Assembly (NCBI GenBank): GCA_025059045.1
Contig: JANXEA010000007.1
Location: 1-64,000 of the forward strand
DNA: 64,000 nt
Reading direction: 5' to 3'
Origin: Candidatus Bathyarchaeota archaeon
GTDB lineage: Archaea > Thermoproteota > Bathyarchaeia > Bathyarchaeales > DTEX01
The first letter of the stretch is position 1; every line of letters starts with the position of its first letter. The notes beneath the pieces are model-generated. The model saw nothing but the letters and a program-made list of their open reading frames with translations. It made no database searches and was not told where the DNA came from. Shown in pieces: positions 1 through 7,608 of this stretch. Both the position numbers and the translations under genes were made by a program.

Positions 1-44
1 TTCAAGCTGCAAATTCTGAAAATAGTTTTCAAAGGCCATAACGT

Positions 45-887
45 TTAGCACCGCCGCGGTTTATTCGGCTTAATTCCATAAACGGTTATACTTACGATTA
101 AGTTGGCATATTCTTTTGCATCTCGATTTGAAATGCAAAATCCTTCCATGAGAGCCTTTGTTGTTGGATCGTCAATTATAAGGTCAGTTGGAAACTGTGA
201 CTCCCTTAATATTTTTACATTTCTGAAACCTGCGCTTTTGATCAGCTCAAGATATTCATTATTCAATACTGCTCCGGAGATGCAGCCAACATACGCTTGC
301 TCGTTTTCCCTTATCGCCTTGGGCAACTCTTTCAGCAAGACGATGTCAGAAATTATTAGCCTGCCGCCAGGCTTTAAAACCCTAAAAGCTTCTTCAAATA
401 TTCGCTTTTTGTTTGGTGAAAGATTAATGACGCAATTCGAAATTATCACGTCAACGGAGTTATCTGCAACGGGGAGATTTTCTATTTCTCCAAGTCTAAA
501 TTCCACGTTTCTATAATTACCATTCCTAGCGGCTTTCCTTGCCCTATCGATCATTTCAGGCGTCATATCGATACCGATAACTCTCCCTTTTTCGCCAACC
601 TTTTTCGCAGCTAAAAAACAATCAAAGCCGCTTCCTGAGCCTAAGTCAAGCACAGTTTCTCCTTCTTTTAAAGATGCTAAGGCAACCGGATTTCCACAAC
701 CTAGACTGAAAACCTCATCGGAGAGAGATTTTAATTCTTCTTCAACATAACCGGGCTTCTTGTAACCTTCTTCTATATCTACGGGCCCTTTGCAACATGA
801 GCTTGAACAACAGCTACTTTTCTTTTTCGCTATTTCAGCGTAACTTTTCCTTATCATCTCTTTTAATTCAACTTCATCCATGGTCAT
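45..887 (-). CDS. arsM: Arsenite S-adenosylmethionine methyltransferase (ArsM-type)
   Basis: This class I SAM-dependent methyltransferase of 280 residues most likely methylates trivalent arsenic in the cytoplasm. A cysteine-rich N-terminal stretch (SSCCSSSCC, about residues 24-32) precedes the SAM-binding motif LDLGSGSGFD (about 81-90). The conserved cysteines expected in ArsM are visible in SNCVINLSP and YVGCISGA. The length suits archaeal ArsM proteins. ATG at 887 is used; a second ATG lies two codons downstream at 881. It follows, on the same strand and 5 bp away, a small HgcC-like AbrB gene, so the two probably form one transcript. The family is clear; metal specificity is inferred from the cysteines. 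Confidence 0.88.
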   Translation of the reverse strand: MTMDEVELKEMIRKSYAEIAKKKSSCCSSSCCKGPVDIEEGYKKPGYVEEELKSLSDEVFSLGCGNPVALASLKEGETVLDLGSGSGFDCFLAAKKVGEKGRVIGIDMTPEMIDRARKAARNGNYRNVEFRLGEIENLPVADNSVDVIISNCVINLSPNKKRIFEEAFRVLKPGGRLIISDIVLLKELPKAIRENEQAYVGCISGAVLNNEYLELIKSAGFRNVKILRESQFPTDLIIDDPTTKALMEGFCISNRDAKEYANLIVSITVYGIKPNKPRRC

Positions 888-892
888 TATCC

Positions 893-1132
893 CTAACCTA
901 AAACTTCTTTAAGAATCGGGCCTAGGAAACTTTTAACGGAGCTTCCAAGATTTTCAGCCTACACCATGATAAGGCAACACGCCTCATCACCGCTATGACA
1001 ACTAATAATCGCCAATTTATCATTAGGCCTAAGCTTAATTTTCTCTCTAACATCTTTCGGAAGAACTATCTGACCCTTCGAATCAAGTGTAACAACAGCA
1101 TCAATCCCGCAACATTTCACTTTATCGTTCAA
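893..1132 (-). CDS. HgcC-like AbrB/SpoVT-fold protein interrupted by an in-frame TAG
   Basis: A TTG start at 1132 opens a frame reading MNDKVKCCGIDAVVTLDSKG, followed by an AbrB swapped-hairpin motif (GQIVLPKDVREKI) and a paired cysteine EACCLIMV. A TAG at 959-961 (codon 58) interrupts it. The same frame continues with AENLGSSVKSFLGPILKEVL to a second TAG at 893-895. From memory, AbrB relatives annotated as HgcAB-associated proteins have exactly such a tail, with a lysine where the TAG sits. The full protein would be 79 residues; the short form of 57 keeps the AbrB domain. It lies directly upstream of arsM. The amber could be a nonsense mutation (AAG to TAG), a sequencing error, or a recoded codon. 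The stop upstream at 1136-1138 limits the start. Confidence 0.65.
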
Positions 1133-1140
1133 TGTTTAGC

Positions 1141-1720
1141 ACCGTATAAGTTTAACTTTTCCTAATATTTAGATTTTTCTGAAAATCATAAAAATTACTA
1201 CACGATTCAGATAGCAACGTCCAAATGAAAGACTGTTAGGTCAATTTAACTTTCAATTTGTCATTTTAACCTTGAATCCTTATCATCCCTGTTTCTGATG
1301 CTGAAGCGGACAGCTTCGTGCGGTATGGGCGTTTTCTTTGCGCTGCTTCCACATTTATATTAAACAACTTTCATCGCAACGAATTTTAAATCATCATAGG
1401 TTGAAGTTTTATAAGGCTGTACTTATGTCTACGCGATTACCCTTTCCTCTCATTCTCTCGAGACATGCCGAGGAGCAAACAGGCACATCCTGGATAGGTT
1501 GGATAAATGGTTTGGGTACTCCGCATCCCATACCTCTGGAAAGGCCCAGAGCTTGCAGATGAATGATGAAGTTCAATAAACACCCCGACTGAAGCTGTCC
1601 TCAGCCTCCACTTAGCACTCTCAACCCAATTTGAGCAATCATGTATGTCTTACATTCATATACGAGTGAGTATGTGGATTTAAATAGCGCGTAGAGATAG
1701 CGCACTTGAACACGAGGTAC
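1141..1720. other. Intergenic region, no supported gene
   Basis: About 580 bases separate the AbrB-like gene from tRNA-Gly. The open frames here are short and show no recognisable family. A perfect inverted repeat GAAGC...GCTTC occurs near 1302-1316. An ATGATGA followed by CTGA around 1563-1595 recalls C/D-box sRNA boxes, but the spacing does not give a convincing two-guide sRNA. Confidence 0.4.
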
Positions 1721-1817
1721 TGGTGCGGCCGCCGGGATTTGAACCCGGGATTGCAAGCTTGGAAGGCTTCCTCCGTTTGGTCTGTTTGAGTCCTAAACCA
1801 GGCTAGACCACGGCCGC
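1721..1817 (-). tRNA. tRNA-Gly(TCC) with an 18-nt non-canonical intron
   Basis: The acceptor halves GCGGCCG and CGGCCGC pair perfectly, the T arm reads CCGGGTTCAAATCCCGG, and CCA is encoded (1721-1723). The anticodon loop CTTCCAA gives anticodon TCC at 1761-1763. The 5' half of the anticodon stem is restored only if 18 bases at 1770-1787 are removed. This places an intron near tRNA position 27/28 rather than the canonical 37/38; the boundary can slide by one or two bases. Removing it gives the CAAGC/GCTTG stem. Confidence 0.9.
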
Positions 1818-1871
1818 AATATTCTTGAAAACGATTTTCGGCATGTTGATCTTAAGTTTTTTGGATGCATG

Positions 1872-2789
1872 TTAGAACCTTGATATCTTAAATCTTGGAT
1901 GCTTCGGATCCAGCTTTTTTCCCTCTTCCAGGAGGATCTGTCCGTAAGTAGCGTTAATCAGGCTGGCTGCTGGGAAGATGTGATCGGCAGCGTCTATCGG
2001 CCCATAAAGTATGAAGTCTGCGCCTACGGCGAGAGGAAGCGTGTTGACAACGGCGGACAGGGCATTTTTAAGGTTTTTGTCCATCTTCTCTCTTAGGCTT
2101 TTCCATGATGATATCGCGTTATGTGCTCCACATCCGGAGGGATAACCGAACCTTTCCTTCACTTCGCGGATAGCCTTGCATGCCAATCCTAATGTGGCTA
2201 CATCGACGACTACTGTGTCAACAAGAATCTTTTCGATGCCAGCCGCCTTAACCTTCGGTATCAAAGTCTCAAGAATCTTAACTCTTTCCGCTGATGAGAT
2301 TATAGCCCTTGCACTGTATGTGAGGATGATGGCTGACTTCAAACCGGCCTCCCTAATTTTCGCGTACACAGTCTCTTTTGTCTCAGGGCTTATCGAGTTA
2401 AAAACGGTCCTCTCCAGTATCCCAAGATCCTGAGCTGCCTTAATACCGCTCACAGCCGCCTCTTCAGAAACCGCATCTATAGATACAGGCAAGTTTGTAG
2501 TATCCGCAACAAACTCTACATACCTATGGGCGGCTTCTGGATTGCTGCATACAATGTCGATCATCGCTGCCAACCCCGTCCTATCTACGAGTTCCTCGAC
2601 CATCCTAATGCGCGTCTCAGCCTCTTCGCGGCTAAACTCACCAGTCTTCTCATCTTCGACAATCTTGTCCCCCCTGTAAAAGATGCTTCCTATCATTAGG
2701 GATGGATTCTCATAGGCTTCGCCGCCCACCCTGAAACCACCTATATCATAAACCTTCTGTTCCATCGAGAACTTCCACATTCCAATCAT
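1872..2789 (-). CDS. mtrH: Tetrahydromethanopterin S-methyltransferase subunit H (MtrH) homologue, orphan
   Basis: This 305-residue protein matches MtrH along its length: EQKVYDIGGFRVGGEAYENP near the N terminus, LMIGSIFYRGDKIV, and GCGAHNAISSW near residue 222. In methanogens MtrH moves a methyl group between tetrahydromethanopterin and the corrinoid of MtrA. Stand-alone homologues act with other corrinoid proteins in methylotrophic and acetogen-like pathways. No other mtr subunit or corrinoid protein is in this window, so the partner is unknown. By analogy with methanogen MtrH (which begins MF-x-F), ATG at 2780 (MWKFSMEQK) may be the true start instead of 2789. It is divergent from thymidylate kinase across an AT-rich 70-bp gap. 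Confidence 0.88.
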   Translation of the reverse strand: MIGMWKFSMEQKVYDIGGFRVGGEAYENPSLMIGSIFYRGDKIVEDEKTGEFSREEAETRIRMVEELVDRTGLAAMIDIVCSNPEAAHRYVEFVADTTNLPVSIDAVSEEAAVSGIKAAQDLGILERTVFNSISPETKETVYAKIREAGLKSAIILTYSARAIISSAERVKILETLIPKVKAAGIEKILVDTVVVDVATLGLACKAIREVKERFGYPSGCGAHNAISSWKSLREKMDKNLKNALSAVVNTLPLAVGADFILYGPIDAADHIFPAASLINATYGQILLEEGKKLDPKHPRFKISRF

Positions 2790-2903
2790 CTCATTATGTC
2801 ATATAGAATCAGGTCCATAAATATAAAAGTACGCTGAAGTTTTTGCCAGTTGAAATAGGTGAAGAAGGAAGTCTTTTATGTTGTTAGGAGGATAAAAGAA
2901 GTC

Positions 2904-3512
2904 GTGAAGAAAGGGTTCTTCATCTGTATAGAGGGGATAGACAAGAGTGGGAAGACGACCCAATCAAGACTACTTGTGGATGCGCTGCGCAGGGAGGGAA
3001 TTGAAGCTTACTACACTACTGAGCCAAGCGAGGGTGAAATAGGAAGATTCATAAGGCGTCAAATTCTTTATACTACGCATCGCGCCCCAGCAGTCGTTGA
3101 GGCCTTGCTCTTCGCGGCTGACAGGGCCGACCACATAGAAAGAGAAATTTTACCCGCTATCTCAAAAGGAAGTACTATTATCTGCGATAGATATGTTTAT
3201 TCTTCAATCGCATATCAGGGCGCAGCCGGGCTGAGTATCGAGTGGATTAAGGAGATAAATCGGTTCGCCTTAAAGCCGGATCTAGCAATATACTTAGATG
3301 TGCCAGTTGAGGTTGCATTGGGTCGTTGCGGTGTCAAGAAGTCCATTATGGAGAGCCGGGAAACGCAAGAAAGGGTCAGGGAGATATATTTGAGATTCGT
3401 CGATTCCGGGGAAATGACTTTGATAGATGCAAGCGGATCGGTTAAAGAAGTGGCGGACCGTGTAAAAGGATTAGTACTCCAGAAGATGAGGGATTATGCT
3501 GATCGTATATAG
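2904..3512 (+). CDS. tmk: Thymidylate kinase
   Basis: dTMP kinase phosphorylates dTMP to dTDP for DNA synthesis. The P-loop GIDKSGKTT lies at residues 11-19 counted from GTG at 2904. The nucleoside-binding DRYVYSSIAYQG and an arginine-rich lid segment near the C terminus are present. The frame is open from GTG 2859, but a strong Shine-Dalgarno (AGGAGGA, 2886-2892) sits inside that longer frame and points to GTG 2904. That start also gives the usual thymidylate kinase N terminus KKGFFICIEG. The protein is about 202 residues, normal for the family. It is convergent with the next gene, and the last 19 bp overlap. Confidence 0.9.
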   Translation: MKKGFFICIEGIDKSGKTTQSRLLVDALRREGIEAYYTTEPSEGEIGRFIRRQILYTTHRAPAVVEALLFAADRADHIEREILPAISKGSTIICDRYVYSSIAYQGAAGLSIEWIKEINRFALKPDLAIYLDVPVEVALGRCGVKKSIMESRETQERVREIYLRFVDSGEMTLIDASGSVKEVADRVKGLVLQKMRDYADRI

Positions 3513-4015
3513 CTCTGAATTAAGGGTTTCATCTCCATCCTCTCCAATTCAACGTTCACCGCTTGAACGACGAATTCCAATAGATCCTCTATAGCCAAGC
3601 GTCTAGTCCCCCTCTCATGATAAACTAATATTTGCATTTCACGGTCTTCAAAAACAAATCTCACTATATAATAATCGAATCTTAAAGGTAACCTTTTACC
3701 GCCACGCAGATTATAATATCTGACAATGCATAAGAAATCCAGCACCCTAACCTCTTCCTTCTCAATAGCTTCCAGACATCGATTAAGGACTTCCCTATCA
3801 ATATATTCGAACGTTATTTCGTCCGCAACTCCAAATTCAACTATAATCTGAATCATGTGATCCATGAATTCCGGGAGTGATGGTCCTCTTTCAGACTTAT
3901 TAAGCGTGTGTAGGGCATTGACCACAGATCTCTGCACAGATCTTAGTGGTGCCGAATAATGAAAACTTGCTATACAGTGATAGGTTTGGGGAAAGTTTTC
4001 ATATACCCCTAGCAA
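3494..4015 (-). CDS. Conserved archaeal hypothetical protein
   Basis: A 173-residue soluble protein with a TTG start (4015), preceded by GGTGGT. I do not recognise a characterised family. It is mixed alpha/beta in appearance with no membrane segment, and carries an acidic helical region (NRCLEAIEKEEVRVLDFL) followed by a basic beta-rich part (RYYNLRGGKRLPLRFDYYIV). It is the last gene of a tight same-strand run with the two zinc-ribbon proteins at 4034 and 4487, which suggests cotranscription. Its 3' end overlaps the 3' end of thymidylate kinase by 19 bp. Nucleic acid binding or an accessory information-processing role is possible but unproven. Confidence 0.6.
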   Translation of the reverse strand: MLGVYENFPQTYHCIASFHYSAPLRSVQRSVVNALHTLNKSERGPSLPEFMDHMIQIIVEFGVADEITFEYIDREVLNRCLEAIEKEEVRVLDFLCIVRYYNLRGGKRLPLRFDYYIVRFVFEDREMQILVYHERGTRRLAIEDLLEFVVQAVNVELERMEMKPLIQSYIRSA

Positions 4016-4033
4016 AAGACCACCATTAAAAGG

Positions 4034-4396
4034 TTATCTTGAAGATTTCGCTATTCTTCTAACCCTTTCTAAATTTTCAAGGAGCAGAGAGGTAACTTCG
4101 CTTAACCTCTTGAGTTCTTCAACATCAGTCTCATCTTTGATTCTCATCTGAATCTCTTCTATCTTCATTAGAAGAATTGACTCTAAAGTATTGAGCGAAG
4201 ACACTTGAATTGGCATCTGCTCTGAGGAACCCTCCTTCAATATTATGACTTTCTTGTTACAATGCGCGCACCATAATGTTCCATCCTTCATTCTGAATAT
4301 GGGCGAAGCGCATGCTGGACACGAAAGATCCGTAAGAGTTGCACCGCTCCTCAGCATATCAGCCATGAGGCGTATCTCATCATTATCGCCGCTCAA
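4034..4396 (-). CDS. Sjogren's syndrome/scleroderma autoantigen 1-family (UPF0148) zinc-ribbon protein
   Basis: The 120-residue protein has a zinc ribbon in its first half: CPACASPIF (about residues 25-33) and CAHCNKK (about 43-49), with the two CxxC pairs spaced as in the archaeal homologues of human SSSCA1/p27. A helical, probably coiled-coil C-terminal half (residues 65-120) follows. The biochemical role of archaeal members is not established. It sits between two other small genes on the same strand, 18 bp upstream of the 173-residue protein. Confidence 0.75.
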   Translation of the reverse strand: MSGDNDEIRLMADMLRSGATLTDLSCPACASPIFRMKDGTLWCAHCNKKVIILKEGSSEQMPIQVSSLNTLESILLMKIEEIQMRIKDETDVEELKRLSEVTSLLLENLERVRRIAKSSR

Positions 4397-4486
4397 GAAA
4401 ATTCTCCTCTAAATTTTCTAGTATCCCAATTTCTCTTATAAGATTTAAAATGCCTGAGTCGGAAGTAGCATATTAAGATTTACAAT

Positions 4487-4696
4487 CTATCGAGACGAGT
4501 GTAATCTCATCTTATATTTCTTTACAGCCTCAATCGCCTCATCTAGCCTATCTGTTCTCAGCAGTACTTTTGTTCTTGAATCTTGAATTGATATTTTTAG
4601 ACCGCATGTGAAGCATTCCGCTGTACGCTGGCCTTGTTTCGCATATCTGACAGCTCCGCATCGAGGACATGAAAATATCAGGTAACGCCTCTCCAA
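4487..4696 (-). CDS. DUF1922-like small zinc-ribbon protein
   Basis: A 69-residue protein with two CxxC pairs (CPRCGAVRYAKQGQRTAECFTCG, given here as the pairs at residues 10-13 and 28-31) and a short C-terminal helix (LDEAIEAVKKYKM). This is the DUF1922 pattern: a rubredoxin-like zinc ribbon followed by an amphipathic helix. Members are widespread in archaea and of unknown function. It is followed on the same strand by the UPF0148 protein. Confidence 0.7.
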   Translation of the reverse strand: MERRYLIFSCPRCGAVRYAKQGQRTAECFTCGLKISIQDSRTKVLLRTDRLDEAIEAVKKYKMRLHSSR

Positions 4697-4771
4697 GCCA
4701 GATACGCCTCAAATATTCTGGATTTCCCCATTCGTCTCAAAAGCTTTAGGATTAAAAGATTAGTCCAATAT

Positions 4772-5758
4772 TTATCCATGCAGTCTATTTAATGTGAAAC
4801 TCAGGACTCCATTCCTATACATTAGATTCTCTGGCTTCGGAATGACTGGGATAGGTAAGCCTACCCGCCTGTAGAGCTTTATGTCGCGATACTCGGCAGA
4901 AATCTCTATCTCCCACTCAGAAGCCTTAATTCTTATGGCCTCCTCTTCCACTCCGGGCATATAGGCCAATACAGTTATTCTGTCATCCTCAACTATTAGA
5001 TCCACCAAAGGCGTGATAACCCAAGGCGCAACAACAGGTCTCACCGTTTCTGGAGCAACAAGTAATGGTCTTCTTTTAGGTCTAATGCGTACTAACCTGA
5101 CAAGTGCCGAACCATACACGAATCCGCCGATATGTGCCCAGAACGCAACTGTCGAGGGCATGCCCAGCAACGCACCAAATCCCATCAAAAGCTGATATAC
5201 AAACCAGAAGCCAAGATAATAATAGGCAGGAATTTTGATCACCGTAACAATATAGAAGTACCAGACTAACGTTCGAATTCTTGAGTTTGGAAAAAGAAGA
5301 AAATAGGCTCCTAAAACACCTGAAATTGCCCCTGAAGCACCCAAGGAGGGGATTAGAAGATCTGGAAAGAATGGATAAACACCGGCGGAGTAATACATTG
5401 ATAAAAGAGTAGACCCAATATGCGCTAAGCTTGCAACAACGCCGCCCATAATGTAAAAGGCAAGATATTTAATATGACCGAAAGTATCCTCAACATTATC
5501 CCCAAAAACGTAAAGAAAGATCATATTTCCGAGAAGATGAGATATATCGCCGTGCATAAACATGCTCGTTAAAATTGTCCAAACTCTCTCACCTCTCAAT
5601 ATCTCAGCGGGGATGGCGCCATAAACGTAAAAAGCTTTATACATCGAGTCTTGCCCCTGAAGGAAAAAATAGAAGAAAACGATTACATTCGCTGTTATCA
5701 GCGCGTAATTCACTAATGGTTTGCTCAACGGTCTGTTCTCATCTCGAATCGGAAACAA
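4772..5758 (-). CDS. Rhomboid intramembrane serine protease fused to a C-terminal Hsp20-like domain
   Basis: Residues 1-225 form a rhomboid protease with about six membrane segments. The L1 region has FMHGDISHLLGN (70-78), the catalytic serine is in GASG (Ser142), and the catalytic histidine is in FWAHIGG (His209). Both dyad residues are present, so it should be active in cutting membrane helices. Residues 251-326 form a cytoplasmic beta-sandwich of the Hsp20/alpha-crystallin/CS type, with LIVEDDRITVLAYMPGVEEE, IKASEWEIEISAEY and YRNGVLSFTLNR. A proline-rich linker joins the two. The Hsp20 part may present or sense unfolded client proteins; that is inference. The neighbouring genes are small zinc-ribbon proteins. 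Confidence 0.85.
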   Translation of the reverse strand: MFPIRDENRPLSKPLVNYALITANVIVFFYFFLQGQDSMYKAFYVYGAIPAEILRGERVWTILTSMFMHGDISHLLGNMIFLYVFGDNVEDTFGHIKYLAFYIMGGVVASLAHIGSTLLSMYYSAGVYPFFPDLLIPSLGASGAISGVLGAYFLLFPNSRIRTLVWYFYIVTVIKIPAYYYLGFWFVYQLLMGFGALLGMPSTVAFWAHIGGFVYGSALVRLVRIRPKRRPLLVAPETVRPVVAPWVITPLVDLIVEDDRITVLAYMPGVEEEAIRIKASEWEIEISAEYRDIKLYRRVGLPIPVIPKPENLMYRNGVLSFTLNRLHG

Positions 5759-6029
5759 TGTTTATTCACACCAGCTCAAAGCGGCTTTCTCTACATCCGC
5801 CTTCCTTTTATAGCCCATTAAGAAAGGAAAAGTGTCTTTTTAATGTTTATCATTAATAAACTACAACATTTTAAATGTATCCTTACTCTCTTGCATCAGC
5901 CTTTCGTAATGGATAATTGGATGGCAAATTGACGTATGTATGCTTACTTTGCATCAAATAGGAAATAGGAAAATTTGTTTATTAATAGAAAAAGTGGAGG
6001 AAAATAGACAGGGGTTGATGAGATTTTTT

Positions 6030-6290
6030 CTATTTAGAAACTGCCAGCATTATCTCAACATTTTTGAAATATTTCAGAAGATCTAACCCTCTCTCAGTAA
6101 CTTCATAGATCCTTTTGTTTCCCATACGAATCTCTCTAATTAACCCTCTACCAACCATTGATTGGAGAATCTCCTTTAGCGGTATCCAAGAAAGGTTACA
6201 TCTGTACATTATGTTCGTGGGCTTATTAACGCCTGAAGATATCACTTCGAGAACGTCGAGATACATTTCTAGCTTAGATCTTTTCCACAT
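6030..6290 (-). CDS. Archaeal winged-helix protein (ArnR1-like)
   Basis: An 86-residue single winged-helix domain. It starts MWKRSKLEMYLDVLEVISSG, then has the recognition helix region KPTNIMYRCNLSWIPLKEIL and a wing and C-terminal part GLIREIRMGNKRIYEVTERG. This is the layout of stand-alone archaeal winged-helix proteins resembling ArnR1 and Sso10a, which bind DNA as dimers. The target is unknown. It is monocistronic, divergent from pyrF across about 190 bp of AT-rich sequence, and could regulate itself or its neighbour. Confidence 0.7.
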   Translation of the reverse strand: MWKRSKLEMYLDVLEVISSGVNKPTNIMYRCNLSWIPLKEILQSMVGRGLIREIRMGNKRIYEVTERGLDLLKYFKNVEIMLAVSK

Positions 6291-6481
6291 ACCTATTACT
6301 ACCCCTGTTACAACAACATGGTAAGGATTCTTATCTTAATTATGAAAACTAAAACCGTAAGAATTCTAAATATAAAAAATATGTATAGTCCAACAATTTC
6401 CATTTTTTTATGTTTGAAAGTGTAAAGCAAATATCGGGGAGAAAACCTTGATAATTAGTTAGGTAAAAGGGCGGCCGGAAA

Positions 6482-7243
6482 TTGACATTCAAACGTGTGA
6501 TTGAGGAATCATCTAGGAGTAAGCGCACAAACATAGTCGTTGCGATCGATCAAATTAATTATAATAGGCGGGATCTAATAAGAAAGAGCATAGAGATTCT
6601 ATATAAGGTTCACAACCATATATGCGCCGTGAAGCTAAGCTATCACCTAGTACTTCCAGTGGGGCTGGATGGTGCTAAGAAGATAATAGATGCCGCACAT
6701 GACCTAAACCTGCCAGTTATAATGGACTGCAAGATAAACGATATAGGATACACTAATCGCGTGCTTGCTGAAACATTTTTCGACGCAGGCTTCGACGCGG
6801 TAACAGCAAACCCCTTTGTCGGATGGGAAGATGGGCTTGAACCAGTCTTTGAGGCTGCCAGAAAAACTGGGTGCGGCGTCATTCTTCTGGTTTTCATGAG
6901 CCATAAATCTTCATTGGATGGATATGGACAAAATGTCTATGTCCCTGATGCTGGAAAATTGGAGCCCCAATATGTACTCTTCGCCAAAAGAGCACTAGAA
7001 TGGGGTGCAGACGGTGCAGTAGTAGGCGCAACATTCCCGGAAAAAATTAGGGAAATAAGGTCTATTCTGAGAGATGAAGTTCCCATTTACTCCCCTGGCA
7101 TAGGTTTTCAAGGTGGCGATGCTCAACTTGCCTTCTCCTCTGGCGCAAAATACATTATCGTAGGAAGGACTGTTACGCTAGCAGACAAGCCTGAAGAGAT
7201 CTTATTATATCTGAAGAGCCAGTTGAATGCTAATTTAGTATAG
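6482..7243 (+). CDS. pyrF: Orotidine 5'-phosphate decarboxylase
   Basis: The enzyme decarboxylates OMP to UMP, the last step of pyrimidine biosynthesis. The catalytic tetrad motif DCKINDIGYT (Asp82, Lys84, Asp87) is present, as are IVVAIDQ in the first beta strand and the phosphate-binding YSPGIGFQGG plus YIIVGRT near the C terminus. At 253 residues it is slightly longer than compact archaeal PyrF proteins. TTG at 6482 is the only start that keeps the N-terminal helix. No other pyrimidine gene is nearby. Confidence 0.9.
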   Translation: MTFKRVIEESSRSKRTNIVVAIDQINYNRRDLIRKSIEILYKVHNHICAVKLSYHLVLPVGLDGAKKIIDAAHDLNLPVIMDCKINDIGYTNRVLAETFFDAGFDAVTANPFVGWEDGLEPVFEAARKTGCGVILLVFMSHKSSLDGYGQNVYVPDAGKLEPQYVLFAKRALEWGADGAVVGATFPEKIREIRSILRDEVPIYSPGIGFQGGDAQLAFSSGAKYIIVGRTVTLADKPEEILLYLKSQLNANLV

Positions 7244-7306
7244 CAAAAGTGGGCATAAACATTAATAGCGTGATAAAAAGGGGCTGTAAAAATCCGTTGA
7301 TGGTAT

Positions 7307-7453
7307 CTATTTAGTCCAGAGCTCTCGTCTCAAGAGATCACGGACTGCAGCCCTAATCGCTGCACTTCGACTTGGATACATGTTTTGTCTCACTAACTCA
7401 TCGAGCCCCTCAAGATAGGCTTCCGGCAACAATACTGTGACAAGTCTCATCAT
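7307..7453 (-). CDS. Small ribbon-helix-helix DNA-binding protein
   Basis: A 48-residue frame reads MMRLVTVLLPEAYLEGLDEL and continues VRQNMYPSRSAAIRAAVRDL before a basic tail LRRELWTK. This is a complete CopG/MetJ-type ribbon-helix-helix fold: a beta strand with hydrophobic alternation, helix A, the turn MYPSRS and helix B. A GAGAGG ribosome site precedes the paired ATG codons at 7453 and 7450. Such proteins bind DNA as dimers, often as autorepressors or antitoxins. No toxin gene is adjacent, and it stands between pyrF and the GMP synthase gene on the opposite strand. Confidence 0.75.
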   Translation of the reverse strand: MMRLVTVLLPEAYLEGLDELVRQNMYPSRSAAIRAAVRDLLRRELWTK

Positions 7454-7608
7454 CTCATCCTCTCGTTTCTGTTATCAATTAATTCATTTATATGAATTTT
7501 TAAGCATATAAGATGTTAGGGTTAAGTTTAAAAGGATTTAGTCTTAACCTATGAGAAATTCATCATCCTGCTTAATGAGGTAATAGATTAGTAGTAGAGG
7601 AAGAATGT

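Noticed and set aside
1338-1562. 74-codon open frame in the gap before tRNA-Gly
   Set aside because: Composition is not protein-like and no family was recognised.
1563-1600. C/D-box sRNA
   Set aside because: ATGATGA and CTGA boxes occur, but no C'/D' pair at the right spacing.
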